Source of the DNA: Gammaproteobacteria bacterium
GTDB lineage: Bacteria; Pseudomonadota; Gammaproteobacteria; Arenicellales; JAJDZL01
Reading direction: 5' to 3'
Assembly: GCA_022823625.1 (NCBI GenBank)
Contig: JAJEHQ010000013.1
Span: forward strand, 1-64,000
DNA: 64,000 bases
Shown: one piece after another, positions 36,473 to 45,237 of the stretch
Layout: each line of letters begins with the position of its first letter
Numbering within the stretch: the stretch's first letter is position 1
Notes under the pieces: model-generated
The model's database searches: none
What the model saw: only the letters and a program-made list of their open reading frames with translations
What the model was told of the DNA's origin: nothing
Translations under genes and position numbers: made by a program

Positions 36473-36910
36473 TCAGTATCTCAGCCGTTCGTTCAGCGCG
36501 TCAAAGCCCGATTGAAAGACTCCCTGACTGATCTGATCGACAAGTGCTTGTGTGCGTGCTGGATCACACTCAAACTCAGCTGTCCACTCGCCAAATGTTC
36601 GATCGCCATCGGTAATCGGAGTCAGCTTGAGTGTAGCGACGTAGTTTTCTACACCCATCGGACTTTCTAAAATGGAGTAGACGCAGCAGTAATCGTAATC
36701 AGACAGCGCGAGCAGGCGCTCGCGAATGAACCCGCCATCCTTCAGATTGAAAGCGCGTACACATCCGACCTGATCCGATGGTGCACCGCCTTCGATCCGA
36801 CTGTCGGCGATAAGGGGATGCCACGCTGGCAAAGCGTTGAAGTCCCGTATAGTACTCCACACCCGAGTTGCGGGTGCATTGATGACGGCAGAAGCGTACG
36901 CGGTTGGCAT
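36473..36910 (-). CDS. SRPBCC family ligand-binding protein
   Basis: A 145-aa stand-alone SRPBCC (START/Bet v1-like) protein, of the type annotated as polyketide cyclase/dehydrase-like. N-terminal VINAPATRVWSTIRDFNALP with AWHPLI matches domain 1 of the next gene, as do the later VGCVRAFNL, RERLLALSD and VENYVATL blocks, so the two are paralogues. The fold has a deep hydrophobic pocket. No catalytic residues can be assigned. It lies 4 bases after the flotillin gene and 1 base before the fusion gene. Confidence 0.88.
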   Translation of the reverse strand: MPTAYASAVINAPATRVWSTIRDFNALPAWHPLIADSRIEGGAPSDQVGCVRAFNLKDGGFIRERLLALSDYDYCCVYSILESPMGVENYVATLKLTPITDGDRTFGEWTAEFECDPARTQALVDQISQGVFQSGFDALNERLRY

Positions 36911-36914
36911 GGTA

Positions 36915-38981
36915 TCAACTGTCTGACTTTTTGTCGTCCTTCTTGGCAGACTTCAGGTTCTGCTTAAGGGTTTGCGCATCTCTGGCCGATCTGAAGATGT
37001 CACCCATGCCGGATACATTTGATCCAGAAACACCAATATCTTTCATCAACTCGTCGATCAGCGGAGCTTGTGCACGATAGCGAAGGGCGCTTTCGATGAC
37101 TTCATCAGTTGGCGATCGATGACCGTCGCCACCACCACCTAAACCATCGACATGTAAAATCTTGATGCCTTCGATGTTTTCCATCGGTTTGACGCTTTCA
37201 CGCACAATACCTTCAAGGCGCTCGATGATCTTCATTCGCAGCAGGCCGGTGCGAGCATCATTCGAAAGAATGTTTTCAGCTTCGTTTTTAAGTCTTTGTG
37301 CTTCTGCGGTGACTGCGGCCGTGACTTTCTCAGCTTCCGCTGCTATCCTCATAGTATCCGCATCTTTCTGCGCCATTAGGCGATCAACAGAAGCGAGACG
37401 TTCGGCGACTTCAGTCTCGCGTACCGTCCGGACATGCTCCTCCGCTTCGACTGCCTTAGCTCTTGCCGACTCTGTATCAGCCCTCGCGACAGCTTCTTCT
37501 GACTGCTTGCTCAACACATTAATCTGTCGTTCGATCTCAGCAAGCTCCAGCGCCATTTCTCGTTCAACCTCAAGACGTTTCATATCTCGATCCTTAAGAA
37601 TACGAACTTCGTCCAGTCCACGATCTGAAGCGATTCTCGCGCGTTCAACTTCATCTCTTGCGCTGATTTCAGCTTCCTCAAGAGACTGTCGCTGTGCTAT
37701 CTGTTCAGTCCGCACCAGACGATCTCGTTCAATTCTTGAGGTATCTAATGTTCTTTCCTGCTCGATGCGCGCTTCTTCCACGCGCTGGTTTGCGGAAAGC
37801 CTTGCGATATCGACTTCTCGGGTACGCGCAATTTCACGTGACTCCATCTCTTCTTCTGCAACGATCTTCGCTTCTCTGAGCTGACGTTCAGAGACAATCT
37901 TGGCACGTTCGAGATCCTCTTTTGCCAGAATGTCGGCATGCTCGATCTCGTGTTGCTGCTTGATTTCGTGAATGCGCACTTTGTGCTCTCGGTCAATTCG
38001 AGCTTCTTCCAAGGCACGTTCCTGCTCGATGCGGACCTTTTCCACCTCTTCTCGTGCCTCGATTTCGGCGGCATCCAAAACGCGCTGTCGAATAATTTCC
38101 CGCTGACGGGTGCTTTGCTCGTTTTCAATGAGAGATTGGTTTGCTTCTGCTTCTCTGACCGAACGTGTCTGTTGCACAGCAGTTTGCTGTTGAGCGCGCA
38201 TGGACTCTAATGCGAGTGTCTGGTCGAGTCTTGAACTCTCGCTTTCCTGTTCCAGTTTCAGAGTCTCTTTTTCGGCCTCCAGATTTCGACTGCGAATGGC
38301 AACCATTGAAGCCTGTTCCACGTCATTACGCAGTTTTCGCCGTGTTTCAATCTCTTCGATCAATTGTGTCATACCTTCGGCATCGAACCGATTGGCAGGG
38401 TCAAAGTACTCCAGGTTGGTCTGATCGAGATCGGTGATAGCAACGGATTCCAGTTCAAGTCCGTTCTGCGCCAAAGCAATCTTGGCGCGTTCCTCAACTT
38501 TATCGACGAGATCACTACGGTGCTCGTGCATTTCGTCGAGACTCATTTCAGCGGCCACTGATCGAAGTGCGCCTACAAATTTACCTGACAGAAGCTCCGC
38601 CAAATGTCCGGGATCCAGAGTTCTTCGTCCAAGAGTTGAGGCTGCGGCTGAGACCGCGCTCTTTTCCTGCATAACGCGTACGAAAAATTCTGTTTCCACA
38701 TCAACTCTCATACGGTCCCGGGTGATCACTGCATCCTCTTTTGTTCGAGAGACCGCAATTCGGACTACGTTGAGATTCACAGGGGTTACTTCATGCACGA
38801 TCGGTAAGACGAGAGCCCCGCCGTTTATTACGATTTTCTCTCCTCCAAGACCGGTACGAACAAAGGCGAGTTCCTTTGTTGAACGGTGGTATAGCCAGTG
38901 CAGCAGGTAAACGACCACCGCAATGACAACAATTGCGACGATGAGCCACAAAATCAATGAACCAATAAATCCAGCACTCAT
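36915..38981 (-). CDS. Flotillin-like SPFH protein with long hendecad coiled coil
   Basis: A 688-aa membrane scaffold protein. Residues 8-30 are one transmembrane helix (LILWLIVAIVVIAVVVYLLH). Residues 35-200 are the SPFH/band-7 domain (PVNLNVVRIAVSRTKEDAVI, VDVETEFFVRV). From about 200 a coiled coil follows. Residues 292-489 are 18 unbroken 11-residue units of the pattern x-x-x-x-I-x-x-x-x-x-L/V, for example EEARIEQERTL and ERARIASDRGL. The C-terminal part (GLLRMKIIERLEGIVRESVK) resembles the flotillin oligomerisation region. YqiK-type relatives are generally shorter. Its place inside a transporter operon suggests it organises the importer and enzymes at the membrane. Confidence 0.9.
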   Translation of the reverse strand: MSAGFIGSLILWLIVAIVVIAVVVYLLHWLYHRSTKELAFVRTGLGGEKIVINGGALVLPIVHEVTPVNLNVVRIAVSRTKEDAVITRDRMRVDVETEFFVRVMQEKSAVSAAASTLGRRTLDPGHLAELLSGKFVGALRSVAAEMSLDEMHEHRSDLVDKVEERAKIALAQNGLELESVAITDLDQTNLEYFDPANRFDAEGMTQLIEEIETRRKLRNDVEQASMVAIRSRNLEAEKETLKLEQESESSRLDQTLALESMRAQQQTAVQQTRSVREAEANQSLIENEQSTRQREIIRQRVLDAAEIEAREEVEKVRIEQERALEEARIDREHKVRIHEIKQQHEIEHADILAKEDLERAKIVSERQLREAKIVAEEEMESREIARTREVDIARLSANQRVEEARIEQERTLDTSRIERDRLVRTEQIAQRQSLEEAEISARDEVERARIASDRGLDEVRILKDRDMKRLEVEREMALELAEIERQINVLSKQSEEAVARADTESARAKAVEAEEHVRTVRETEVAERLASVDRLMAQKDADTMRIAAEAEKVTAAVTAEAQRLKNEAENILSNDARTGLLRMKIIERLEGIVRESVKPMENIEGIKILHVDGLGGGGDGHRSPTDEVIESALRYRAQAPLIDELMKDIGVSGSNVSGMGDIFRSARDAQTLKQNLKSAKKDDKKSDS

Positions 38982-38993
38982 GGTGTGATCCTC

Positions 38994-39827
38994 TTAGTTA
39001 ATTTTGATCGCCTTAAAGGCTTTGGTTTGTTCGGTTAGGGCGATTTCAGTCGGCAGCCTTTCCATAGATGAGGCACCGTAGAAACCGTGACAATTCTCTG
39101 TATTCTTCAATACGAATTCAGCGTCATCCGGCATGGATACAGGACCGCCGTGGACAAGTATCAGCACATTGGGATTTACTTTGAGCGCCGCTTCAGCCCA
39201 GGTGTCAACCAGTGCCGGACTGTCTTCAAGCTTCAAAGCGGCCGCTGCGCCAATTGATCCACCGGTAGTCAACCCCAAGTGACAGACAATAATGTCAGCG
39301 CCTGCTTCAGCCATGGCCTGCGATTCAGACTCGTTGAACACATATGGTGTCGTCAACAGATCCTTTTCGTGGGCGAGGCGAATCACCTCAACCTCCTGAT
39401 TGTACGACATCCCAGTTGCTTCAAGATTGATGCGGAATGTACCGTCAAGCAGCCCTACAGTCGGAAAATTTTGAACACCTGCAAATCCGACGGCCTTGAC
39501 TTGGTCGAGGTAATGATCGAATACACAAAAGGGGTCAGTTCCGTTCACTCCGGCCAACACAGGCGTATCGCTAACGACGGGCAAAACCTCACGTGCCATT
39601 TCCATCACAATTTCATTTGCATTACCGTAGGCCATGAGACCTGACAGGGAACCGCGGCCAGCCATTCGGTAGCGACCAGAGTTGTAAATGACAATTAAAT
39701 CAATTCCACCCGCTTCCTCACATTTTGCCGAAAGTCCCGTACCTGCACCACCGCCAATGATGGGTACCCCTCTACGCTTCATGTCCTGGAATTTGTCCAG
39801 CAGTTTCCGTCGTTCAAATCGTGCCAT
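38994..39827 (-). CDS. Phosphoenolpyruvate hydrolase family TIM-barrel protein
   Basis: A 277-aa protein of the PEP_hydrolase (TIM-barrel signal transduction) family. Marks: [61 protein letters not shown] in two stretches, [12 protein letters not shown], and [18 protein letters not shown] related barrel forms the C-terminal half of tomato Tm-1. The reaction in bacteria is not established; C-C hydrolase or aldolase-like chemistry has been suggested by fold. Its ATG lies inside the end of the livF-Tm-1 gene (14-base overlap), so the two are made together. Confidence 0.88.
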   Translation of the reverse strand: MARFERRKLLDKFQDMKRRGVPIIGGGAGTGLSAKCEEAGGIDLIVIYNSGRYRMAGRGSLSGLMAYGNANEIVMEMAREVLPVVSDTPVLAGVNGTDPFCVFDHYLDQVKAVGFAGVQNFPTVGLLDGTFRINLEATGMSYNQEVEVIRLAHEKDLLTTPYVFNESESQAMAEAGADIIVCHLGLTTGGSIGAAAALKLEDSPALVDTWAEAALKVNPNVLILVHGGPVSMPDDAEFVLKNTENCHGFYGASSMERLPTEIALTEQTKAFKAIKIN

Positions 39828-42102
39828 AGTTCACTACTCGTTCGGTTGGTAATGGATTGATCTCAGCCAGTGTTCTGACCGCGAGTTCAGCGAAGGCCGG
39901 GTCATTAATATGTAAGGGTGTGCGAATCAGTCGACGTTTGGCTGTTCCCCGAAACCGCCCGGAAATGGCTTCAAAAAGTGCCTGATCCGCCTCGGGGTCA
40001 TGAAACGGTTGACCCGGTGCATCCAGCGCTGATACGCCGCCTTCTGGAATGATGAATCGTACAGGTCCCTGCATGAGATTCATGCGATCTGCGATCCACT
40101 CTCCCATTTGACGATTTTCCGATGGAGTGGTTCGCATCAGCGTCACTTGAGGATTGTGTTCGACGAAGTTTCTGTTCTTGTATTGAGCTGGCACCGTGTC
40201 CAGCCTGCCAAAATTCACCATATCCAATGCGCCAACTGAGCCGACCCATGGAATTTCAGTTCGAATGAATGCGCCAAAACGATCTTCGTTCGCCGGAAAG
40301 ACACCGCCCATCATCATGTCGCAGACTTCTGTCGTTGTCAAGTCTATGGCAGCGACAATCAAATGGCTGTCCGCGAGTTTCTCCATCGAGCGTCCGCCAG
40401 TTCCGGTTGCATGCATCACAAGACAGTCGTACTGATCTTTCAGTAGATCGACAATCTGCTGGACTGCTGGTGTTGTGACTCCAAACATCGTAAGAGCAAG
40501 ACCCGGTTTGTTTGTATCGGCAGCCTGCGATTGGCTGTCGCTCTGACTATCCTTTACCATGCCCACAATGGCTTTTGCTCCGTTAGACAGTACCCGCTTT
40601 GAAATGCGATTGAGTCCCTGGATATCAGCAACAGAGTACATCATCATAATGTCCGATGCGCCAACGTAGTTTCCCACGTCTCCGGACGCAACGGTTGAAA
40701 TCATCACTTTTGGAACGCCGACTGGCAGTGAGCGCATGGCTGGTGTTACCAGCGAAGTGCCTCCAGAACCTCCGGCAGAAATGATTCCGGCGATGTCCTG
40801 ACGCTGTTGAATGAAACGTTCGAATGCCACCGCCATTTCGCGAACCGAAGATCCGCGGTCATTACGATCTATCGCTCCGGCACCGTTCGGGTGATAGGCA
40901 GCAATGACATGTGGTGGAATGTCAGCTGTTGATGTTTTTCCCGATGTAGAAAGATCGACCGACTTAACAGCTAAACCGTGGTCTGCGATGAATTTTCGCA
41001 TGAAGTTCAGCTCTTCACCTTTTGTGTCGTAGGTGCCTGCAACGTAAATGGACGGGTTTTGACCCGCGGTTGAAAGACTCAGCGGGACTCTGTGTAAAGG
41101 TTCGGGTTTTGCATCAAATGGTCGCGCAGGGGGCTGATCAGCTGATTGGTCAGACTGCGCTGTTTGATTTGAATTTCCGTTCCACACGGCGCTTGACCAG
41201 CGCGTCGGCGGAACGTAGCCCAGCTTGTTTGCTGAGGTAGGGTCGGCAGGGCTCCCAACAGTCTCCATTGGCTGAGTCTCAGTCACCAAATTGTCAGATT
41301 CTGGTTTCGGCTGGGGTGTTACTACCTCTGTCGATACAGGGATGTCAATGTCTTCGTGAGAGTGACGGCCGACACCGAGTAGCCGCTCCTGTAAGATTCG
41401 GTCGCCAGCAAGTTCGTTGGCGGGGATAATTCGGCCGATGCGTCCGTTGACCATGATGGCAACATCCTGTGCGATTGCAGTAGCGACCGAGATGTTTTGT
41501 TCGATCAATAGAACTGACACACTCTGATCCGATGCAAGTTCCGTCAGAAGTTGAACAACCTGATCAACGATAACAGGAGCGAGTCCTTCAGTGGGCTCGT
41601 CCATCACGAGTAATTCTGGGTCTTGCAGCAGGGCGCGTGAGATCGTTAGCATCTGCTGCTCGCCACCTGACAGTTGACCAGCACCGCTGCGTCGACGCTG
41701 TGCGAGCCGTGGAAAGGTGTCGTAAATCCGTTTTACTGACCAGGACCCACCAGACTCAACCAGACGCAGGTGTTCATCAACTGAAAGGGATGGCCAAAGG
41801 CGCCTGCCTTGAGGTACGTAGCCGATGCCAAGCGAAGCAATGCGATATGCCGGCAGACCACTAATTTCCTGCCCCTGAAATGTAACTGATCCGCTGTGTA
41901 CTGGGACCAAACCCATAATCGCATTGCAAAGGGTCGTTTTCCCCATGCCATTTCGGCCGACTACCGCCTGTATGCCTTTTTCGAGTGACAAGTCTACTCC
42001 TTGCAGAGCATGTGATTGACCATAGTAGACATGCAAGCTGCGCACCTGTAGCAGGTGTTCAGCTGTAGTTCTTCTACGTCCGTTTGTAAGTCTACGCCGC
42101 AT
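39814..42102 (-). CDS. LivF-type ABC ATPase fused to Tm-1-like (UPF0261) domain
   Basis: A 762-aa fusion. Residues 15-245 are a branched-chain-amino-acid-type ABC ATPase: Walker [11 protein letters not shown] (about 48-57), signature [15 protein letters not shown], Walker [14 protein letters not shown]. Residues 250-345 are a polar, Pro/Gln/Ser-rich linker. Residues 350-762 are a Tm-1-like/UPF0261 domain: [74 protein letters not shown]. In plants this domain binds ATP and, in tomato Tm-1, viral replication proteins; its bacterial role is unknown. Fusion to LivF implies action at the transporter. Start overlaps livG by 11 bases. Confidence 0.92.
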   Translation of the reverse strand: MRRRLTNGRRRTTAEHLLQVRSLHVYYGQSHALQGVDLSLEKGIQAVVGRNGMGKTTLCNAIMGLVPVHSGSVTFQGQEISGLPAYRIASLGIGYVPQGRRLWPSLSVDEHLRLVESGGSWSVKRIYDTFPRLAQRRRSGAGQLSGGEQQMLTISRALLQDPELLVMDEPTEGLAPVIVDQVVQLLTELASDQSVSVLLIEQNISVATAIAQDVAIMVNGRIGRIIPANELAGDRILQERLLGVGRHSHEDIDIPVSTEVVTPQPKPESDNLVTETQPMETVGSPADPTSANKLGYVPPTRWSSAVWNGNSNQTAQSDQSADQPPARPFDAKPEPLHRVPLSLSTAGQNPSIYVAGTYDTKGEELNFMRKFIADHGLAVKSVDLSTSGKTSTADIPPHVIAAYHPNGAGAIDRNDRGSSVREMAVAFERFIQQRQDIAGIISAGGSGGTSLVTPAMRSLPVGVPKVMISTVASGDVGNYVGASDIMMMYSVADIQGLNRISKRVLSNGAKAIVGMVKDSQSDSQSQAADTNKPGLALTMFGVTTPAVQQIVDLLKDQYDCLVMHATGTGGRSMEKLADSHLIVAAIDLTTTEVCDMMMGGVFPANEDRFGAFIRTEIPWVGSVGALDMVNFGRLDTVPAQYKNRNFVEHNPQVTLMRTTPSENRQMGEWIADRMNLMQGPVRFIIPEGGVSALDAPGQPFHDPEADQALFEAISGRFRGTAKRRLIRTPLHINDPAFAELAVRTLAEINPLPTERVVNYGTI

Positions 42103-42880
42103 GCCCTAAATACAGTTCTTGAACTTCTAGGTCGTTTTCTATTTCCGAAGGCGTTCCTTCCTTGAAAATTCGACCGTTATGCAACATCGTAACAGTTTCT
42201 GCCACTCTTAAAGCAACATCCATATCATGTTCTATGATGATGTAACTGATATGTTCAGGTAGTGACTGCAGGATTTCAACCAGTTCCGAACGCTCCGTTG
42301 GGGAGAGTCCGGCAGCCGGTTCATCAAATAGAATCAGTCTCGGAGCACCAGCTAAAGCGAGTGCAATTTCAAGCTGTCGCTGCTGTCCATGGCTGAGTGT
42401 AGCAACCTGAGTCAGCATTTCTGATTCCAGATGAACTGCACTGATCAGGTTTTCTGCTGCCGCCATGGTCAGATCTTCCTGCCCGGGTCGGAGCAGTGAG
42501 TATCGGCCGCGCTTTACTCCACTACAGGCGAGAAAAACATTATCCAGTACGCTCAGACCACCAAATAAAAGAGAAATCTGGTAAGTCCGTCTGAGTCCGC
42601 GGCGGGCACGCTCAAAACTTGGCATGTCCGCCACGTCCTCACCAAACAGCCTTACGCGACCGGTTGTCGGAGCAAAGTCTCCAGTTACAACATTGAACAG
42701 CGTTGTCTTTCCCGCACCATTGGAACCCAACACCGCGCGCCGTTCACCGGCCCTGACGGTCATATTGATGTCTGCAAGTGCCACCAGCGCGCCGAAGTGG
42801 CGACTAATAGCCTCAAGTTCCAGAGCATTCTGCCCGGAGCTTTGCAGACGCTCTAATGCAGATGTGCGGGAATCCACCAT
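42092..42880 (-). CDS. livG: Branched-chain amino acid-type ABC ATPase (LivG)
   Basis: A 262-aa ATP-binding subunit of a HAAT-family importer. Walker A is VLGSNGAGKTTLFNVVTGD. It has RTYQISLLFGGLSVLDNV at the Q-loop, the signature LSHGQQRQLEIALALA, Walker B LILFDEPAAGLSP and the H-loop IIIEHDMDVALRVAE. It pairs with the LivF half of the next gene. It starts 7 bases after the binding-protein gene. The family name shows ancestry only; many such systems carry aromatic acids, urea or amides rather than leucine. Confidence 0.92.
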   Translation of the reverse strand: MVDSRTSALERLQSSGQNALELEAISRHFGALVALADINMTVRAGERRAVLGSNGAGKTTLFNVVTGDFAPTTGRVRLFGEDVADMPSFERARRGLRRTYQISLLFGGLSVLDNVFLACSGVKRGRYSLLRPGQEDLTMAAAENLISAVHLESEMLTQVATLSHGQQRQLEIALALAGAPRLILFDEPAAGLSPTERSELVEILQSLPEHISYIIIEHDMDVALRVAETVTMLHNGRIFKEGTPSEIENDLEVQELYLGHAA

Positions 42881-42887
42881 TTAAGTG

Positions 42888-44135
42888 TTACTCACAACTC
42901 GGATTTTCGCGACTGACTTGTCCGTATTTCAGGAACTCATCATACGGCAAACCAAATGTCTGGCTTACGCCTTTGGTAACCGAGATGGTTTTGTTCACCA
43001 AATTTCCATCAGGACCTTCAATGACCTCAGTCAGGAAAATGTCGGCAATGGCATTGCGCCGCTCATCCAACTTAACCATTCCAGTTGGTGTATCAAACTC
43101 GAGAGCAGACAATGCAGCCCGTAAAGCGGCACCACCGTCGGACAAGTCTCCACCCACTGCTTCAAGCCCCAGCAGAGCTGCTTTTGTGTTGATGTAGTAT
43201 GCATGTGCAAACAAGGAGGGTGACGGGAATCCATCCGGAAACTGTTCCTGATAGGCAGCAACGAAGGCATTCCAGTTTGGGTTGTCCCAGGTATCAGAAA
43301 TTGGACCCGCTGAAGGTGTGCCAACCACGAATTTACGAGTTGGACCCTTGGACCCTAGAACGCTTTGATCGACTGTAATGGAACCGGCGATAAGCGGTGC
43401 ATCTCCGCCAGCCTGCTCATACTGCGTTAAGAAGTTGATCGCATCTGCTCCACCGAGAGCAACGTAAATTGCATCAACATCATCGGGTAGTGCGGCAATG
43501 ACAGATGAGTAATCTTTGTTGCCAATTGGAACCCAAAATCGAGCGTCGAGTGGCGCCTTTCCACCCAGTCGGCAGAATGGCTCCAGAAACCCGAACACCT
43601 GAGTGTACGGAAAGGAATAATCCTCTGCCAGCACCGCAACAGTACGGTAGCCTTTTTCGTTGTAAGCGTACTCACCAAGACCTGCCATCCATTGGGCACC
43701 CTCGGTGCTGAAGCGGAAAAAGTTCTCCGCCGACTCACGCAATGTTGTGTCCTGTGCGGCCGATGAACCATTCAGAAACGTTACATTGGGCTGAGTTTTG
43801 GCATAGTCCTTAATGGCAAGCCCTTCCGAACCTGATAACGGGCCAACCAGAACCTGTATCCCATCCTGTTCGACTAGTTTTCGAGCGGCGCGAATCGCAC
43901 TGTCCGGTGAAGCATCCGAAGATCCGGTGATCAGTTCAATATTCTTTCCACCGGCGGAGTTTCCAAATTCTGCGAGTGCCATTTGTACGCCGCGCAGGCT
44001 GTCCTCACCAAGTACAGCGAATGCGCCTTCCAGAGTGGCCAAGGCTCCCATTTTGATGGTGTCTTGTGCCATAGCACCCGTTGAAAAGGCAATCAACGCG
44101 ACTACAAGAAACAATTTTTTCAATGTTTTCAGCAT
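42888..44135 (-). CDS. LivK-type periplasmic substrate-binding protein
   Basis: A 415-aa type I periplasmic binding protein (Peripla_BP_6). Residues 1-24 are a Sec signal peptide (MLKTLKKLFLVVALIAFSTG, then AMAQ), cleaved after AMA. The lobe-1 start is IKMGALATLEGAFAVLGEDS; VLVGPLSGSEGLAIKDYA and VTFLNGSSAAQDTTLR follow. ATG 44135 was chosen because ACGGAGA lies 8 bases upstream and the signal peptide starts there; a longer frame adds 23 residues. The Ser/Thr-rich hinge fits a carboxylate- or amide-bearing ligand, but the ligand is unknown. Confidence 0.93.
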   Translation of the reverse strand: MLKTLKKLFLVVALIAFSTGAMAQDTIKMGALATLEGAFAVLGEDSLRGVQMALAEFGNSAGGKNIELITGSSDASPDSAIRAARKLVEQDGIQVLVGPLSGSEGLAIKDYAKTQPNVTFLNGSSAAQDTTLRESAENFFRFSTEGAQWMAGLGEYAYNEKGYRTVAVLAEDYSFPYTQVFGFLEPFCRLGGKAPLDARFWVPIGNKDYSSVIAALPDDVDAIYVALGGADAINFLTQYEQAGGDAPLIAGSITVDQSVLGSKGPTRKFVVGTPSAGPISDTWDNPNWNAFVAAYQEQFPDGFPSPSLFAHAYYINTKAALLGLEAVGGDLSDGGAALRAALSALEFDTPTGMVKLDERRNAIADIFLTEVIEGPDGNLVNKTISVTKGVSQTFGLPYDEFLKYGQVSRENPSCE

Positions 44136-44166
44136 ATTTAATCTCCGTAAAGTTAATTGAAAAAAG

Positions 44167-45237
44167 TTAGGGGTTATCAAATGATTCCTGTGAATGCGGA
44201 TCAATCTTGTTCACGCCATTCATCGCCAGGCGGTTTTCCCGGGCAGTGCGAAATTTATTTCGCAACCGATGCCAAAGGCCAAGCATTCCATCAGGTGAGA
44301 ATAGCACAATCAGCAAAAATGCTAGTCCGATGACGGTATTGAATCGTTCGCGGTCAATCAGATCAATCGCAAAATTTTCCAGCAGCACAAATGCAATGGC
44401 ACCTAAGAACGGACCGATCGGGTGGCGAAGACCGCCAACGACGGCAATAACCAGAATGTCAATGACAACATCTACCCCTATGGATCCGGGAGAAATGCGT
44501 CCATTGAACCAGACCAGCAACACTCCAGCAGTGCCTGCAATGATTCCGGACAAAAAGTAGGCAAAAATCCGATGAAAGGGAACATTGAAACCCAATGACC
44601 GCATGCGTCTCGGATTGTCTCGTATGGCCTGTAAACTCAATCCAAATGTAGAGCGAGAGATGTAGAAAACCGCTGCCATTGACAGTGCTGCGATGACAAG
44701 GGTGAGGTAATAGAATGGCGTTGGGTTACGCCAGTAGATTCCGAACAAAGTTGGCGGTTCCACCCCAGCAAAGCCTGTAAATCCATTGAAAATTACATAA
44801 TTCTGCCGGACAAAGAAGAAGAATGCCACAGCAATCGCCAGTGTAATCATGATGGTGTAAATGCCCTCGGTGCGAACCGAAATTGCACCGACGAATGAAC
44901 TGAATACTGCTGCGAAAGAAATGGCGATGATCACCGTCAGCCACCAGGGCCAGCCCAGCCCCATTACGCCCACACTGTTTTCACCTAGAATTGCCACTGT
45001 GTATCCGGCAAGCCCTGCTGCCGTCAATTGTGCGAGACTGATCATTCCTCCGTACCCGGCCAGCATCATCAGCGATAGTGCGATGGTGGCAAGAATTAAC
45101 GAGTACGCGCCGATCTGAAAGGTGAAAAAATCGCTGGTAAACCAGGGATAGGCGATCAGGAAAACAGCAACGACTATGACTCCGGGGTGTATACCGGAAT
45201 CGGACCAGGAATTGGAAAACCAACGTTGTTCTCTCAT
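44167..45237 (-). CDS. livM: LivM-type ABC permease
   Basis: A 356-aa inner-membrane permease with 8-10 hydrophobic segments. Family signatures are LILATIALSLMMLAGYGGMI and SLAQLTAAGLAGYTVAI near the N-terminus. The coupling region is LQAIRDNPRRMRSLGFNV, followed by FHRIFAYFLSGIIAGTAGVL. GGLRHPIGPFLGAIAFVLLE closes the core. It partners LivH. Its ATG overlaps the livH stop by 4 bases. Confidence 0.93.
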   Translation of the reverse strand: MREQRWFSNSWSDSGIHPGVIVVAVFLIAYPWFTSDFFTFQIGAYSLILATIALSLMMLAGYGGMISLAQLTAAGLAGYTVAILGENSVGVMGLGWPWWLTVIIAISFAAVFSSFVGAISVRTEGIYTIMITLAIAVAFFFFVRQNYVIFNGFTGFAGVEPPTLFGIYWRNPTPFYYLTLVIAALSMAAVFYISRSTFGLSLQAIRDNPRRMRSLGFNVPFHRIFAYFLSGIIAGTAGVLLVWFNGRISPGSIGVDVVIDILVIAVVGGLRHPIGPFLGAIAFVLLENFAIDLIDRERFNTVIGLAFLLIVLFSPDGMLGLWHRLRNKFRTARENRLAMNGVNKIDPHSQESFDNP

